64,000 nt of DNA. Source: Acetobacter okinawensis JCM 25146 (GTDB lineage Bacteria; Pseudomonadota; Alphaproteobacteria; Acetobacterales; Acetobacteraceae). The DNA lies in contig NZ_BAJU01000003.1 of NCBI RefSeq assembly GCF_000613865.1, positions 1 to 64,000 of the forward strand, read 5' to 3'. Positions within the stretch are counted from its first letter, which is position 1. Every line of letters begins with the position of its first letter. Position numbers and translations under genes: made by a program. Under the pieces are notes generated by a model that saw only the letters and a program-made list of their open reading frames with translations, searched no databases and had not been told where the DNA came from. This document shows positions 16,627-27,474 of the stretch, piece by piece.

Positions 16627-18735
16627 ATGCGAAGGCAAGTGGATACGGTTCGAGTTGCCGTTTGGCGAGCAGGTCAAATTGTTGATACTATCGACGAGCC
16701 TCCTCTCGACCAGTCGGCGACCGAGGCCGTCACGTCGAGTAGCCGGATCCATGGACTGAGTCAGGAGCAGATGGCAGAACAGCCGCACGACGCCGGTACG
16801 CGTCGGGAGATTATCGGCGCACCTGCGTCCGCCCGCATGATCGTAGAAGCCGGGCCGGGTATGGGCAAGACGGAGGTCGCAGCCCGTCGTCTGGCCAGCC
16901 TCATCCGCAATGAACTCTCACCGGCCCAGATCCTGGTCCTGAGCTTCTCCCGAGGCGCGGTTAGGACGCTGACCAAGCGTCTCGGCAGAGTCGACGAGGC
17001 CGATCCTCGGGTGGTGGAGGAACTGCGCCATTTGTCGGTGCGCACGTTTGACTCATGGGCCTTCCGCATGCTGAGATTACTTGGAGAGGCCCCTCAAAGG
17101 CTACTGGCGCGGAAACACGACGACAATATCGCCGCGCTCACCAATCTGATTACCGGCGATCGCGGCGGCGACGTCCGCCGCTTCATGGGTGACCGGCGAC
17201 ACCTCATCGTGGACGAGTTTCAGGATCTTCCTGGCGTCCGGGGAGATCTCGTCCTCGCTCTGCTGTCGCTTTTAGCTCCGCCGGACCAAGAAGGTTGCGG
17301 GTTTACCATTTTGGGCGATCCGGCACAGGCGATCTTCGGTTTCGCGCGTGGTGTTCGCGCGAACGGGGCGCCGTTCCCGTCTCCGCAGGAATACTGGCAA
17401 GAGGTCTTGCGATCTTACGGGAGTGGCCTTGACGAGAAAAGGCTCGCCCGCAACTTCCGCGCCGATCCGCCTCTCGCGCGTATGTCGGCCGAGTTGCGCA
17501 GCGTGTTGTTAAGCAACCGGCCGGACAAAGAGAAGCTGCGTCACATGCTCGCTGCCGTGGCCGCACTTCCGGAGACTTCGCTCCCCCTCGGACGCGGCTT
17601 GCTCGAGGCAGTCACTGGTGGCAGTCGGGCCATCCTGACACAGACCAATGGCGAGGCACTAAGGGTGCTCCAGGCTCTGTACAGGGACGACCCTGAACCA
17701 TCCACGATCCGCGTGTGGTTGCATGCGGGCAGTCATACAATGTTGCCGCCGGCGTGGATCGGCGGCTTATTGAGAAAGCTACGCTCTACCTCTCTACCAC
17801 GTACGCAGTTCGCGAAAATTTATGCTCTTCTGACGAAACTCTGGGGAGAGGAGGCCTGCGTTCGGTTGGGGCTGCCAGCCGAGGAGGTTGCGTGGGTTCG
17901 ATTGGCGCAGGCTAGCGGAGCCCCGAACGATGCGACCGCCATCGACGTTACTCAACTTCGCGAACGTCTGGCTTGGCCCGATGCATTCCCGGACGACCAG
18001 TCGATCGCCGAGGACGGTGTGATCGTCACAACCGTCCATCAATCGAAGGGAATGGAATTTGACGCAGTCACCCTGCTCGAGCCCCCCGTCGCTGGCGGCG
18101 AAGACGACGATGAAGAGGCCGATGTCGAGAGTGACGAAGAGCAGGGAGAGCGTGCCAGCGTCGCCTATGTCGCCATGACGCGCGCCGGCAAATCTCTCGA
18201 CCGCGCGGGTGCCGATCAGATCTTCCAAGTGCCGGTGCATCGGAAGTTCGCCGGCGGGCGCAGACGACTGTGTTCATGGCGGAAGAACTGGATCAACATG
18301 GAAATGGGTCTTCGGGGGGACGTCGATCCCATCGGCTTCGCCGATCCAGCGCTGTTGGGCGGAGTGGCCGGCGTTGAAGAGTTGCAGGCGTTCCTGCTCT
18401 CCAACGCCAGCGCGCTTTCGGGCCGCAAGGTGATGCTTTGCAGGCAGTATGCCGATGGCAAAGCCGAGTGGCATATACATCTCCAGGAGGGTTCGAAGCC
18501 GGGCCGCCTTGTAGGCCGGACGTCCAATCGGCTTTCGCTCGACCTGCTGAGGATTTTACACAAGCATCGTCAGAAACTTCCTCGGACCATCATGAACCTC
18601 CGTATTTCGTCGGTGGGGACCGTGACTTCAGATGGCACCGGCCGCCTTGGCGAACCGGAGAGAACCAGTGGGCTATGGCTGGGGGTCGGCCTCTTCGGCA
18701 CCGGTGATTTCCAGACATGGAAGGATAAGAAGTGA
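16627..18735 (+). CDS. UvrD/Rep-like SF1 helicase of the DISARM-like island
   Basis: 702 residues. SF1A motifs in order: Walker A AGPGMGKTEVAARRL near residue 75, motif II LIVDEFQDL near 195, motif III GDPAQAIFGF near 230, motif IV-like LARNFRADPP near 285, motif V TTVHQSKGMEFD near 468 and motif VI-like VAYVAMTRA near 513. An acidic insertion (EDDDEEADVESDEEQ, about 490-507) sits between V and VI. The C-terminal 180 residues match nothing I know; no nuclease motif is visible. Its TGA overlaps the GTG of the drmA-like gene (GTGA), so it is the promoter-proximal member of a four-gene operon. A role as translocase or loader for the DrmAB-like pair is inferred. Confidence 0.85.
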   Translation: MRRQVDTVRVAVWRAGQIVDTIDEPPLDQSATEAVTSSSRIHGLSQEQMAEQPHDAGTRREIIGAPASARMIVEAGPGMGKTEVAARRLASLIRNELSPAQILVLSFSRGAVRTLTKRLGRVDEADPRVVEELRHLSVRTFDSWAFRMLRLLGEAPQRLLARKHDDNIAALTNLITGDRGGDVRRFMGDRRHLIVDEFQDLPGVRGDLVLALLSLLAPPDQEGCGFTILGDPAQAIFGFARGVRANGAPFPSPQEYWQEVLRSYGSGLDEKRLARNFRADPPLARMSAELRSVLLSNRPDKEKLRHMLAAVAALPETSLPLGRGLLEAVTGGSRAILTQTNGEALRVLQALYRDDPEPSTIRVWLHAGSHTMLPPAWIGGLLRKLRSTSLPRTQFAKIYALLTKLWGEEACVRLGLPAEEVAWVRLAQASGAPNDATAIDVTQLRERLAWPDAFPDDQSIAEDGVIVTTVHQSKGMEFDAVTLLEPPVAGGEDDDEEADVESDEEQGERASVAYVAMTRAGKSLDRAGADQIFQVPVHRKFAGGRRRLCSWRKNWINMEMGLRGDVDPIGFADPALLGGVAGVEELQAFLLSNASALSGRKVMLCRQYADGKAEWHIHLQEGSKPGRLVGRTSNRLSLDLLRILHKHRQKLPRTIMNLRISSVGTVTSDGTGRLGEPERTSGLWLGVGLFGTGDFQTWKDKK

Positions 18736-21700
18736 GCCGTCCCGATTACCGCTCGGTCCGCACTGATCTGCTGCGCACTGCGACCGCCCTGCTTCTGGGA
18801 CCTCTCGAACCGAACGAGGAGATCGCTTCAGCACCAGTTGACACTTACCTGACCGGCATCCTTTGGCCGGAAGGTGAGATGCTGGACGTTATGGAGGACG
18901 ACCAAGACAATGGCGCGCCCAACGACGCCGACGGTGAGATTGATGCTGGTGTGCCTGGTTATCGCGCCGTTCGACCGTGTTCGCTGGGCCTTACATTCGC
19001 TGTTGACGAGCAAGCCACAGTCGTCGTCTCGACGGCGTTGACGGCGCGATATGTGCCGATCGAGCGCGAACCGACCGAAGGGGGTAAGAGGCGGCGTCGA
19101 ATCTGGGCAAGGCGGCAGCTCGACTACATCCACGAGATTCTGCCCGGTGAAGCTGGCATTTGGAGCGTCCACGACTTCGTAGGTCCGGACGGCGCCCCTA
19201 TTCACGATCCCACAGTCCGACTGCATATTCGTCGACGTCTTTCCGGAGGTCGTCAGATCCTGACGATCACATTGATCAACAAGGCGCAACCCACTGACGA
19301 CCGCCTGAGAGACGAATTCTGCCTTCTGCAGTCAGGCCTCAAGATCCAATCGATCGCATCAGATGGCCAAGGCGCAATCCGCCCACGGCAGACACCCGCA
19401 CCTGCTGGCGCGGACGATGACGCACGCTCCGCAGCGCTTCTCTATCGTGACGTGCTTGAATATGCTGTCGGACACGGCGTGGCCGTTATTTGGGAACCAG
19501 CTCCGGAACAGCGGATCGGCTGGCTCGAAACGGCATGGATGCCTGTCGCCTCCGTGAAAGGCATGAGCGCGTCCGGGCACGATACCCTGAGGAAGTTCCT
19601 CGGCCAACATCCGCAGGCGCTGTCCGCCGAATGGCTGGCCCGACAGGAGGAGCGCGGCAAGGTCACGAGCGTACTCCGCGGATTGGCGTGCAGCTATGAG
19701 GAGTGGATCCGCGACGAGCTCGCATCCCGCGTCGACGGGTTTTCGGGCGACCTCCGGATCGCGGCTGACCGGAACCTGGGCCTCTGCAGGATGACGCTCA
19801 GGCGCATCCAGGCGGGGATCGATACGCTTGCCAGCGACGAGGACGCTTGGAAGGCATTCACGTTGGCTAATGCGGCGATGGACAGGCAGTCGCGGTTTCC
19901 TGCCAAGGGTGAGCGTGCGGGGCCGCTCACTTGGCGGCCGTTCCAGCTGGCTACATACTTATGGTCTTACCAGGTTTGGTCGATCTCGCGGATCCCGACC
20001 GCGATCACGTCGACCTGCTCTGGTTTCCCACCGGCGGTGGCAAGACCGAAGCATATCTCGGGTTAACGGCTTTTCAGATCCTCTACCGCCGGCTAACTGA
20101 CGCAGCACGACGGCACGAGGGCGGTGTAGACGTGCTGATGCGCTACACCCTCCGTCTTCTGACCGTGCAACAGTTTCAGCGCGCCGCTGCGCTGATCTGC
20201 GCATGCGAGGCGATCAGGATTGAGCGTAAAGATCTCGGCGAGGCCCCGATCTCACTCGGTCTCTATGTCGGAGGGGACGCTACTCCGAACAGAGTCAGCA
20301 AGGCGCTAGAAGCTCTCGACCTTGAACACGACGGTCAGAAGCCGAAATCGACCCCTCGACAGCTGTTGGAATGTCCGGTCTGTGGCAGCAGACTTGACGC
20401 CGATTGCTACGAACGGGCTCCAGACGACGCCGGCATAGATATCCGCTGCCCGAACGAGGTTTGCGCGACGGGCGGCAAACCGCTCCCCGTGATGACGGTG
20501 GATGACTTCATCTACAATGCGCCGCCCAGTCTCCTGATAGGCACCATAGACAAGTTCGCTCAGCTTCCACGACGCAACGACATCCGGGCCCTCTTCGGCC
20601 TGGATGGCGGCCTCCGGCCCGGGCTTATCGTCCAGGACGAACTGCATCTGATCTCTGGACCGCTCGGGTCGATTGCCGGCCTCTACGAGACCGTCGTCGA
20701 CTTGCTCTGTACCGACGACGGAATCCGCCCTAAGGTGATCGGCTCGACCGCTACGATCGGGCAGGCCAGACGCCAAGTCCGGGCATTGTTCGACCGCCCG
20801 GTGCTCCAGTTTCCTCCGTCCGGCTTCGAGGCTGCAGACTCCTTCTTCGCTGTGCGTGACAAAGACGGTCCTGACCGGCTGTATGTCGGGTTGTGCTCGG
20901 CCGGTCGAAGCCCGAAGTTCGCGCTCCAAGCGGCAGCCGCGGCGCTCCTCCAGGGGATCGGCCACCTCGTCAACGTTGGAGCGGACCCCGCTCTCGCCGA
21001 TCCCTTCTGGACTGCCGTCCTCTACTTTAACAGCCTCCGCGAGCTCGGCGGCGCCCATGTGCTCCTGCAAGACGATATTCCACGACAGATTGCATTCCTC
21101 GCGAGCCGCCTCGGAGGTGGTGCGCGGGTTCTCGAGACCGATGCAATCGAGCTGAGCAGCCGGGTATCTTCCCGCGACCTCCCAGACTTCCTCGCTCAAC
21201 TTGGAAATCCGCTTACCGACGGCAGCGATCCGTTCGAACCCGAGCCGCGTGATGCGGTCCTGGCATCTAACATGATTTCCGTGGGTGTCGACGTATCCCG
21301 CCTCGGCCTGATGCTGGTCAACGGACAGCCCAAGTCGACCGCCGAATACATTCAGGCGAGCAGCCGAGTGGGCCGCGGCATCGACGGCCTCGTGATGACT
21401 CTCTACAATTTCGGACGGCCGCGCGACGTCTCGCACTTCGAGCACTTCTTGACCTATCATGGCGCGCTCTACCGGAGCGTCGAGGCGACCAGTGTCACCC
21501 CTTGGGCGCCTCGCGCACGTGACAAGGCCCTCCATGCGGTCATCGTGGCGGCAGTCCGGCACCTCTCTCACGGAATGGACGGCGATGAGGACGCGGTCGA
21601 CTTCGATGCCAAAGCAGAGGACGTAAGGCTACTCATCGCTGCCATCCGCCAGCGCGCGGACACAGCCTCTGAGGGAATCGAGGCGGAGGCCGCCGCCGAG

Positions 21701-21937
21701 GACATCGACGCCATCGTAGAGGAGTGGGCTTGGAGAGGCGCAGGCGCGCGCGCCGCTGGAACCGACCTGCTTTACTGGAAGCGGCCCGCCCCTTTCGGCA
21801 AGACCAGGCCATATCTGATGACGTCGGCCGAGGAGGGCGGCCAACCGGGTACTCTGGCCTGGATAACCCCGAACTCGATGCGCGAAGTCGAGCCGTCCAC
21901 CGCTTTTGTATTGAAATCGATCAGCAGGAGGCCCTGA
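18732..21937 (+). CDS. drmA: DrmA-like SF2 helicase (DISARM), frameshifted
   Basis: One gene of about 1,068 residues split by a one-base deletion near 19953: one frame runs from 18732, the second continues from the matching point to 21937. The N-terminal 400 residues are poorly conserved. The helicase core has Walker A LLWFPTGGGKTEAYLG (about 430), MRYTLRLLTVQQFQRA (about 470), a Cys cluster CPVCGSRLDADC and CPNEVC (about 545-575), a DELH box IVQDELHLISG (about 633), and motif VI STAEYIQASSRVGRG (about 870). This is the DrmA pattern of DISARM anti-phage systems, always paired with DrmB as here. Restoring one base after CTGGC in the Arg-Pro-Phe-Gln-Leu segment rejoins the frames. GTG start, GTGA overlap with the helicase upstream. 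Confidence 0.83.
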
Positions 21938-21938
21938 C

Positions 21939-23827
21939 GTGGCAAGACGACCCCGGAGCTTCCCCACGCCTGAACCAATCGATGCTATCGAGCCGATTGG
22001 AACCGTTCGCCGATCGCAACTCGTCTCGACCTTCGGCATTGGAGCGATCGTCGATCTTGAGAAGGGATCGTTCATGCCCATGGGCCTCGAGGACTGGGAA
22101 CGGGTCAACTCCCTACCGTCGCTCAGGATCGGCGAGGAGCGCCTGCAGGCGATGCTTGGTGTCAGCCACTTCCGCCTCGGTCCCGTGAAGGAGCAGTTGG
22201 CCGGAACCACACAGATCCGCGCCCGCAGCGCGGCACCCGCAGTGAGGTTTCCCGAGTGGCACGAGTGTCCAAAGTGCCATATCATCGGGCGAGAGGGCAC
22301 GCCCTTCGAACTCGCCGACGATGGTGCCCGACTGCGCTGCACAGCCCATGGCGGCAATGTCTTCACCAATCCTGTCCGCTTTGTAGTTGCCTGCCGCCGC
22401 GGCCACCTCAGCGACTTCCCGTGGGAATGGTGGGCACATCGAGGTCATGAAGAGGGTATTTGCCAGCGTCCGCTGCTGCGGCTCGGCTCGCACGGCGAGT
22501 CCGCGTCCCTCGCCGACCTTTTCGTAATTTGCGAGGCCTGCAGCACGCCGAACCGGAAGACTTCGCAGTCGTTAGGGACCGCGTTTGGCGCGGATGCCCT
22601 CAATGGCTGGGCATGCGATGGCTTCAGACCCTGGCTGCATGATCGTCAAGCTGACTGCCCGGAGCCGGTGCGCGCTCTCCAGCGCGGCGCCTCCAATGTT
22701 CACTTCGGCGTGGTTGGCTCCGCACTTTCCATCCCGCCCGCATCTGAGGCGCTGACACAAATCGTCGAGCAATCCCGAATGTATCTCGATGGCGTGCCCG
22801 AGGCGGCGCTTCCCGCCGTCCTGACGGGCGTGTCCCAGACCTACGGCGTCCCGGTGGACCAGCTACTGGCGGCATACCGGCGCCTGCGGTCACTTGAAGG
22901 AGGCGGCCCTCCTCTCACAGAAAAGATCGCGCGCGAGCAAGAGTACGACGCGCTATCGCAAAGCCGCGACGACCCCATCGTTGGCGGGGTAGTGCCGCAG
23001 TTCCAGAACGATGTACTAGATCCGCCACCGGCGTTGTCCAACTGGTTCGATCTCGTCGGAGCGACGTCGAGGCTTCGCGAGGTGCGTGCCCTTGCAGGGT
23101 TTTCCCGGATCGAGCCGTACCCCGTCAGCCCGGAGCGCGTCCGGCAAGCAATTGCAGAAGGCAAGGTATCCCCGCTTTCGAAGACCGAAAGAGCTTGGCT
23201 CCCTGGTGCCGAAATAAGGGGCGAAGGCATCTTCCTGCGCTTCCGAACGGAAACCGTCGACGGCTGGATCGAGGACAACCCCGGCCTTATAACCCGCGCC
23301 GCCATCCTCGAAACCCGAAGTGGAGCGATCGCGCAGGAGCGCGGCTATGACCGCGATTACACAATCACGCCGCGCCTGCTGTTGGTGCACGCCTTCTCGC
23401 ACGCCTTCATCCGGCAGATCTCGGTCGAATGCGGCTACTCAGCCTCCGCGCTGCGCGAACGCCTCTACGTATCCGACACCGGGAGGACCATGAACGGCGT
23501 CCTCATCTACACCGGCTCGCCCGACTCAGAAGGTAGTCTGGGAGGCTCGTCCGCTTGGCCGACCCCCAACTGCTCGAACCGATCGTCCTCCGAACGCTCG
23601 CCAACGCCGGCTGGTGCGGAAGCGATCCGGTGTGCCTAGAGACGGACCCAAGGCAGTCGGGCGATCGAATCAGCGGCGCGGCCTGTCACTGCTGCCTCCT
23701 CCTTCCAGAAACGGCGTGCGAGCGCTTCAACCGGGAACTCGACCGTGCGATGCTGGTCGGCGACGCGGAGAACGCTTTCTCGGGCTTCTTCAAAGATCTC
23801 GTTTCGGAGGCCCAATGGCAATCCTGA
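21939..23827 (+). CDS. drmB: DrmB-like DUF1998 protein (DISARM), frameshifted
   Basis: About 629 residues after allowing a one-base deletion near 23546 (the read GGAGGCTCG would restore as GGA-GGN-CTC). The GTG start follows AGGAGG, 1 bp after the drmA stop. The N-terminus has RRSQLVSTFGIGAIVDLEKG and MGLEDWERV, typical of DrmB. Putative zinc ligands lie in HECPKCHIIG (about 108), ACRRGHLSDFPW (about 150) and CEACSTPN (about 197). The DUF1998 domain has LLVHAFSHAFIRQISVECGY (about 484), and after the shift ADPQLLEPIVLRTLANAGWC with final CHCCLLLPETACERFN. DrmA and DrmB form a complex that binds and translocates DNA in known DISARM systems. Confidence 0.83.
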
Positions 23828-25551
23828 TCCCCGACGTCCCGGAGCGCTGCCCCAATAGCGAGCGGCTCGTCTATGAGCGACTGGGGCGCGAGCTGCCGGA
23901 CGACTGGGTCGTGCTCCACTCGCTTGGACTGCCGGGTCACGAGAAGAAGATCTGGGGGGAGGCGGACATGATAATCCTGTCGACCCTCGGCGTCTTTGCC
24001 CTGGAGGTGAAGGGCGGGAAGGTTTCGTGCGCCAACGGTGTCTGGACCTTCTCGGGAGACTTCAAGAGCTATACCAAGCGGGAGAGCCCTTGGACGCAGG
24101 CGTCGGGTGCGATGAATGCGGTCAGAGACCGCCTCCAAGCGGCTGCCGGGTCGTTCAAAGATGTGCTCTTCGGCTTCGGCGTCGTGATGCCGTATACGAC
24201 CTTTACAACGACGGGTGCAGAGATCGTACCGGAGGTTCTGCTCGACAAGCGGCAATTTCGTGACACACTTCGCCACTTTATATCCGCTATCCAGCGATAC
24301 TGGAACGACGTTTATCTCGAGAAGCGGGGTAGGACTTACCGTGGCCTCAGACCGGACGAAATCCTGCTCGCAAGGCAAACGGTGAGGCCGGACTTCGAAA
24401 CTGCGTTGAGCCTCGGCGGATATCTCACGGGCGTCGACGCCCGGCTGATCTACCTCTCCAACGAGCAGATCCGAGCCTCGCGCCGGCTTGCCGCCAATCC
24501 GCGAACGGTCGTGCGCGGCGCGGCCGGAACAGGAAAATCGGTCATTGCGCTTGAACGCGCGCGTCAGCTCGCTGCAGATGGCAAGCGCGTGCTGATGCTC
24601 TGCTTCAACCAGCTTCTGGCTGCTCACGTGCGCGACGGCCTTGCGGCTGAAGGGGGGGCGAAGCCAGAGGTCCGCCATGTCCACGCGCTCTACCGCAAGC
24701 TCATCGCGGACGCCGGCCTGCTGTCGCGACTCGAGATAGAGGACCCCGATCATCAGGAATTCTTTCCGAAGCGCTTTCCCGAGTTGGCGGCGGAAGCGCT
24801 CTGCGAACGGGACCCGGAGCAATGGGACGTCCTGATCGTGGACGAGGCTCAGGACCTGCTCACGCCAGAGCACCTCGACGTCATGGACTTGCTGGTTCGT
24901 GGCGGATTGAGGCGGGGACAATGGCACCTGTTTCTGGATCCTCTCCAGAACATTTATGGTGTAGAGACGCAGGAGATCGTGGGACGGAGGCTAAGTGAGA
25001 GTGCGCCGGCGTTCGACGATCTATTCGAGAATTGCCGGAACACGCGGCAGGTTGCGGTGCAAGCCTCGATCATCTCCGGGATTGACCTCGCAGTAGCCGG
25101 CGCACCTGATGGGCCGCAGTGCCACGTTCATTACTATGCGAGCAGGGAGGACGGCATTGCCCAGCTCGACGCCATTGTCCGCGAACTCATAGATCGCGAC
25201 GTCCCGGCCCGCGACATCGTTATTCTGTCCACCCGCCGCCACGAGAACTCGCTCCTCGCGGGGCGATACGAACTCGCAGGTCGCCGCCTCGCCGATCCGT
25301 CGGACGAGGCGGCGCTGCGCGGCGGATCCCTGCTGTTCACAACAATGCACGCATTTAAAGGTCTCGAACGGCGAGTCGTCATCGCCACCGACATGGCGGA
25401 AATTGGCGAGGATCGGTGGGTGATGCTTCACTACGCGGGACTTTCGCGCGCCCGTGGGCTGCTGCACGTTTTTATGCCTACTTCCGCCCGCCGCGCGTAT
25501 GATCGACAGGGAGAGGCGTTTGGGAGGCGATTGGAAACTCGGCGGATCTGA
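23815..25551 (+). CDS. NERD nuclease-domain/UvrD helicase fusion
   Basis: 578 residues. The ATG at 23815 overlaps the drmB end by 13 bp. The NERD domain (about 1-130) shows SERLVYERLGRELPDDWVVL and EADMIILSTLGVFALEVKGG; the D...E-x-K pattern is that of the NERD nuclease fold. The helicase part has Walker A RGAAGTGKSVIALERARQLA (about 236), motif II DVLIVDEAQDLLTP (about 340), a GD-x-x-Q-like LFLDPLQNIYG, motif V TTMHAFKGLERRVVI (about 512) and motif VI HYAGLSRARGLLHVF. Classical DISARM has a phospholipase-D-type nuclease (DrmC) at this position, so this protein may be a functional substitute; that is inference. Confidence 0.85.
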   Translation: MAILIPDVPERCPNSERLVYERLGRELPDDWVVLHSLGLPGHEKKIWGEADMIILSTLGVFALEVKGGKVSCANGVWTFSGDFKSYTKRESPWTQASGAMNAVRDRLQAAAGSFKDVLFGFGVVMPYTTFTTTGAEIVPEVLLDKRQFRDTLRHFISAIQRYWNDVYLEKRGRTYRGLRPDEILLARQTVRPDFETALSLGGYLTGVDARLIYLSNEQIRASRRLAANPRTVVRGAAGTGKSVIALERARQLAADGKRVLMLCFNQLLAAHVRDGLAAEGGAKPEVRHVHALYRKLIADAGLLSRLEIEDPDHQEFFPKRFPELAAEALCERDPEQWDVLIVDEAQDLLTPEHLDVMDLLVRGGLRRGQWHLFLDPLQNIYGVETQEIVGRRLSESAPAFDDLFENCRNTRQVAVQASIISGIDLAVAGAPDGPQCHVHYYASREDGIAQLDAIVRELIDRDVPARDIVILSTRRHENSLLAGRYELAGRRLADPSDEAALRGGSLLFTTMHAFKGLERRVVIATDMAEIGEDRWVMLHYAGLSRARGLLHVFMPTSARRAYDRQGEAFGRRLETRRI

Positions 25552-25602
25552 TTCTTGCTTATGATAGAGCGTCAGTTCATTGCAATTTATTTAAAGAACA
25601 CT

Positions 25603-25770
25603 CTAATTGCGCCAGAGTCGTCCGTGATCCTGCCCCCTAACATGCCTTCGGTTTTGAGTCAGCTTCTGTGGATTGATATATGTCTTGTCGGCGTTCTGAG
25701 CGAAAGCCTTAGGCGTCATACCGTCGAGACCGGCGGGGGGTCTGACGGCGTTGTAATCGGCTCGCCAGTG
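25603..25770 (-). mobile_element. IS3-type transposase (OrfB) C-terminal remnant
   Basis: The minus-strand frame has HWRADYNAVRPPAGLDGMTP followed by KAFAQNADKTYINPQKLTQN. This matches the end of IS3/IS481-type integrase-fold transposases (W-R-x-DYN-x-x-RPHSSL-x-G-x-TP), with the usual HSS changed to PAG. No other part of the element is present. It lies in the gap where the plus-strand defence operon and the minus-strand methyltransferase converge. Confidence 0.65.
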
Positions 25771-25798
25771 AGCCGCGCCGGGGCTCGTGATGCCATAC

Positions 25799-27444
25799 TC
25801 AGGCGACATGACTTAGTCTCGCTTTTTCGGCGGGAGCGGAGCGGGTGGAAAGGATCGTGGCCAGCGCCTCGCCGATCCAGCGCGCAAGAAGTGGCGGCAC
25901 CGCATTGCCGACTTGGACGTACTGCTGGGTGCGGTTGCCCTTGAAGAAGTAATTGTCCGGAAAGGTCTGAAGCCGGGCGGCTTCCCGGACCGACAGGCTG
26001 CGGCACTGCTGCGGGTCGGGATGAATGAAGTAGTGACCATCCTTCGAAATATGGCTAGTGACGGTGGTCGATGGGCCGGTCGCCACTTGGACCCGGAAGC
26101 GATCGGCGAATTTTCCCGATGACCAGTTCTGGTGTTCCGGTGCAAGCTCGTCTGGAAAGTCCGACGCTTCGGCGACCTGCCGGTCACCTCGGCGAAGACG
26201 GCTGCGAAGAAGTAACGCGCGAGGTCGCTTGCCATATGGCTGCGGGCCTGATGGTTGGGCAAGGTCTTGAGGCGAGCGTCAGTCAGCCATCCGGCGAGAT
26301 AGGCCGGACAGTCGGACGAGATGCCTTTGCCGCGACCTTCCCGCCGGGGAAAGCGCTTCGAAGCGCGAAAAGCATCGTGGTGACGGGCTACGGCGACCGT
26401 GAAGGCGAGATGCTGTTCGTCGGCAAGGCCGGTATCTACGTCCGCCACGAAGGCCATCGCGGCCGACACGATCTGCCGCCATTCGTCCTCAGTGTCGGGA
26501 CCGCGACTGAGGCCGCTTCTCAGCTTCGGCATGCCCTCGATCACTTGGCCGACCGTTGCCTTGAGGCTGTGGCGTACCATAAGCTGGGTCAGCGCACGAT
26601 CGGATATGCCGGTTGCAATATCGGACCGCAGTCCGACGACGATGACGCGGTGTCGGGCTTGGGGGACGCCGAAGTCCTCGGCTCGTATGACGAAGTCGCT
26701 GCCTTTCGGCTCGAAGCGGCTGAAATCGAGCTGCCGTCGTTCTCCCGGCGCCAAGGCAATAAGACGATATCGGCCGCCGCCACGTTCCTCGCCGCCTAGA
26801 TCCTTCAGTACCTGATCGAAAATGCGGTTTTCGCCATCGACCGAAGAGGAAAGCATCCCTTTGACGTTCTCCATAACGAAGGCAGCAGGTCTGAGCCGGT
26901 CCAGGATCCGGATATATTCTTCGTACAGGAAGTGCCGGTGGTCCTCGCTGGCGATGTAGCCTTTCTTGCCTTGATTTCGCGCTCTGCCGACGAGCGAATA
27001 GGCTTGGCAGGGAGGTCCGCCGATCAGGACGACGTTTCCGCCAGAGCTTTCGCGAATCTGGTCGAGCCGAGGGTTCAGACGAAGGTCGGGATTTTCCTTG
27101 CCAAGTTCCAGCTGCCACGCTTCGGCGACGGCTGCGTCCCACTCTCTGGGAAATTCGGTTGCCCAGTCGGGTTCGCCGCCGCCATCGTTCAGGAACTCAT
27201 AGTAGCGATCGGGAAGCCCCTCGGCGAACTGGCGCAAAAAAGCCCGCAGGCGCAGCGTCGAATGGGCGGCAAAGTCCTTCTCGATGGAAAGTGCTATGTC
27301 GAACGCGCGCGTGCCGTCACTTCCCGAAACGCTCGAAAACCCTTCGGCCAGTCCTCCCGGACCTGCAAATATGTCGACGACAGAATATGTGGGCAAGAAT
27401 CGTGCGCTTTCGGTCCCGCTGGCATGTTGCACAACGAATAGCAT
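25799..27444 (-). CDS. DNA cytosine-5 methyltransferase (DrmMII-like), frameshifted
   Basis: About 548 residues as one gene; a one-base deletion near 26168 throws the last 120 residues out of frame. C5-MTase motifs: [15 protein letters not shown] (about 25), [14 protein letters not shown] with catalytic Cys, [26 protein letters not shown], then after the shift IX-like [20 protein letters not shown] and [15 protein letters not shown] long insertion lies between I and IV. Class 2 DISARM encodes a C5 methylase, which marks self DNA. Here it points against the drmAB operon and is divergent from a vsr-like gene 30 bp away. If the shift is real, the enzyme lacks the motifs that close the fold. Confidence 0.85.
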
Positions 27445-27474
27445 CTGCAGTCAGACATAGACAGGCCAAGGTTG

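Noticed and set aside
20306-21571. Long minus-strand open frame (421 residues)
   Set aside because: Antisense to the conserved drmA helicase core in GC-rich DNA; no recognisable domain.
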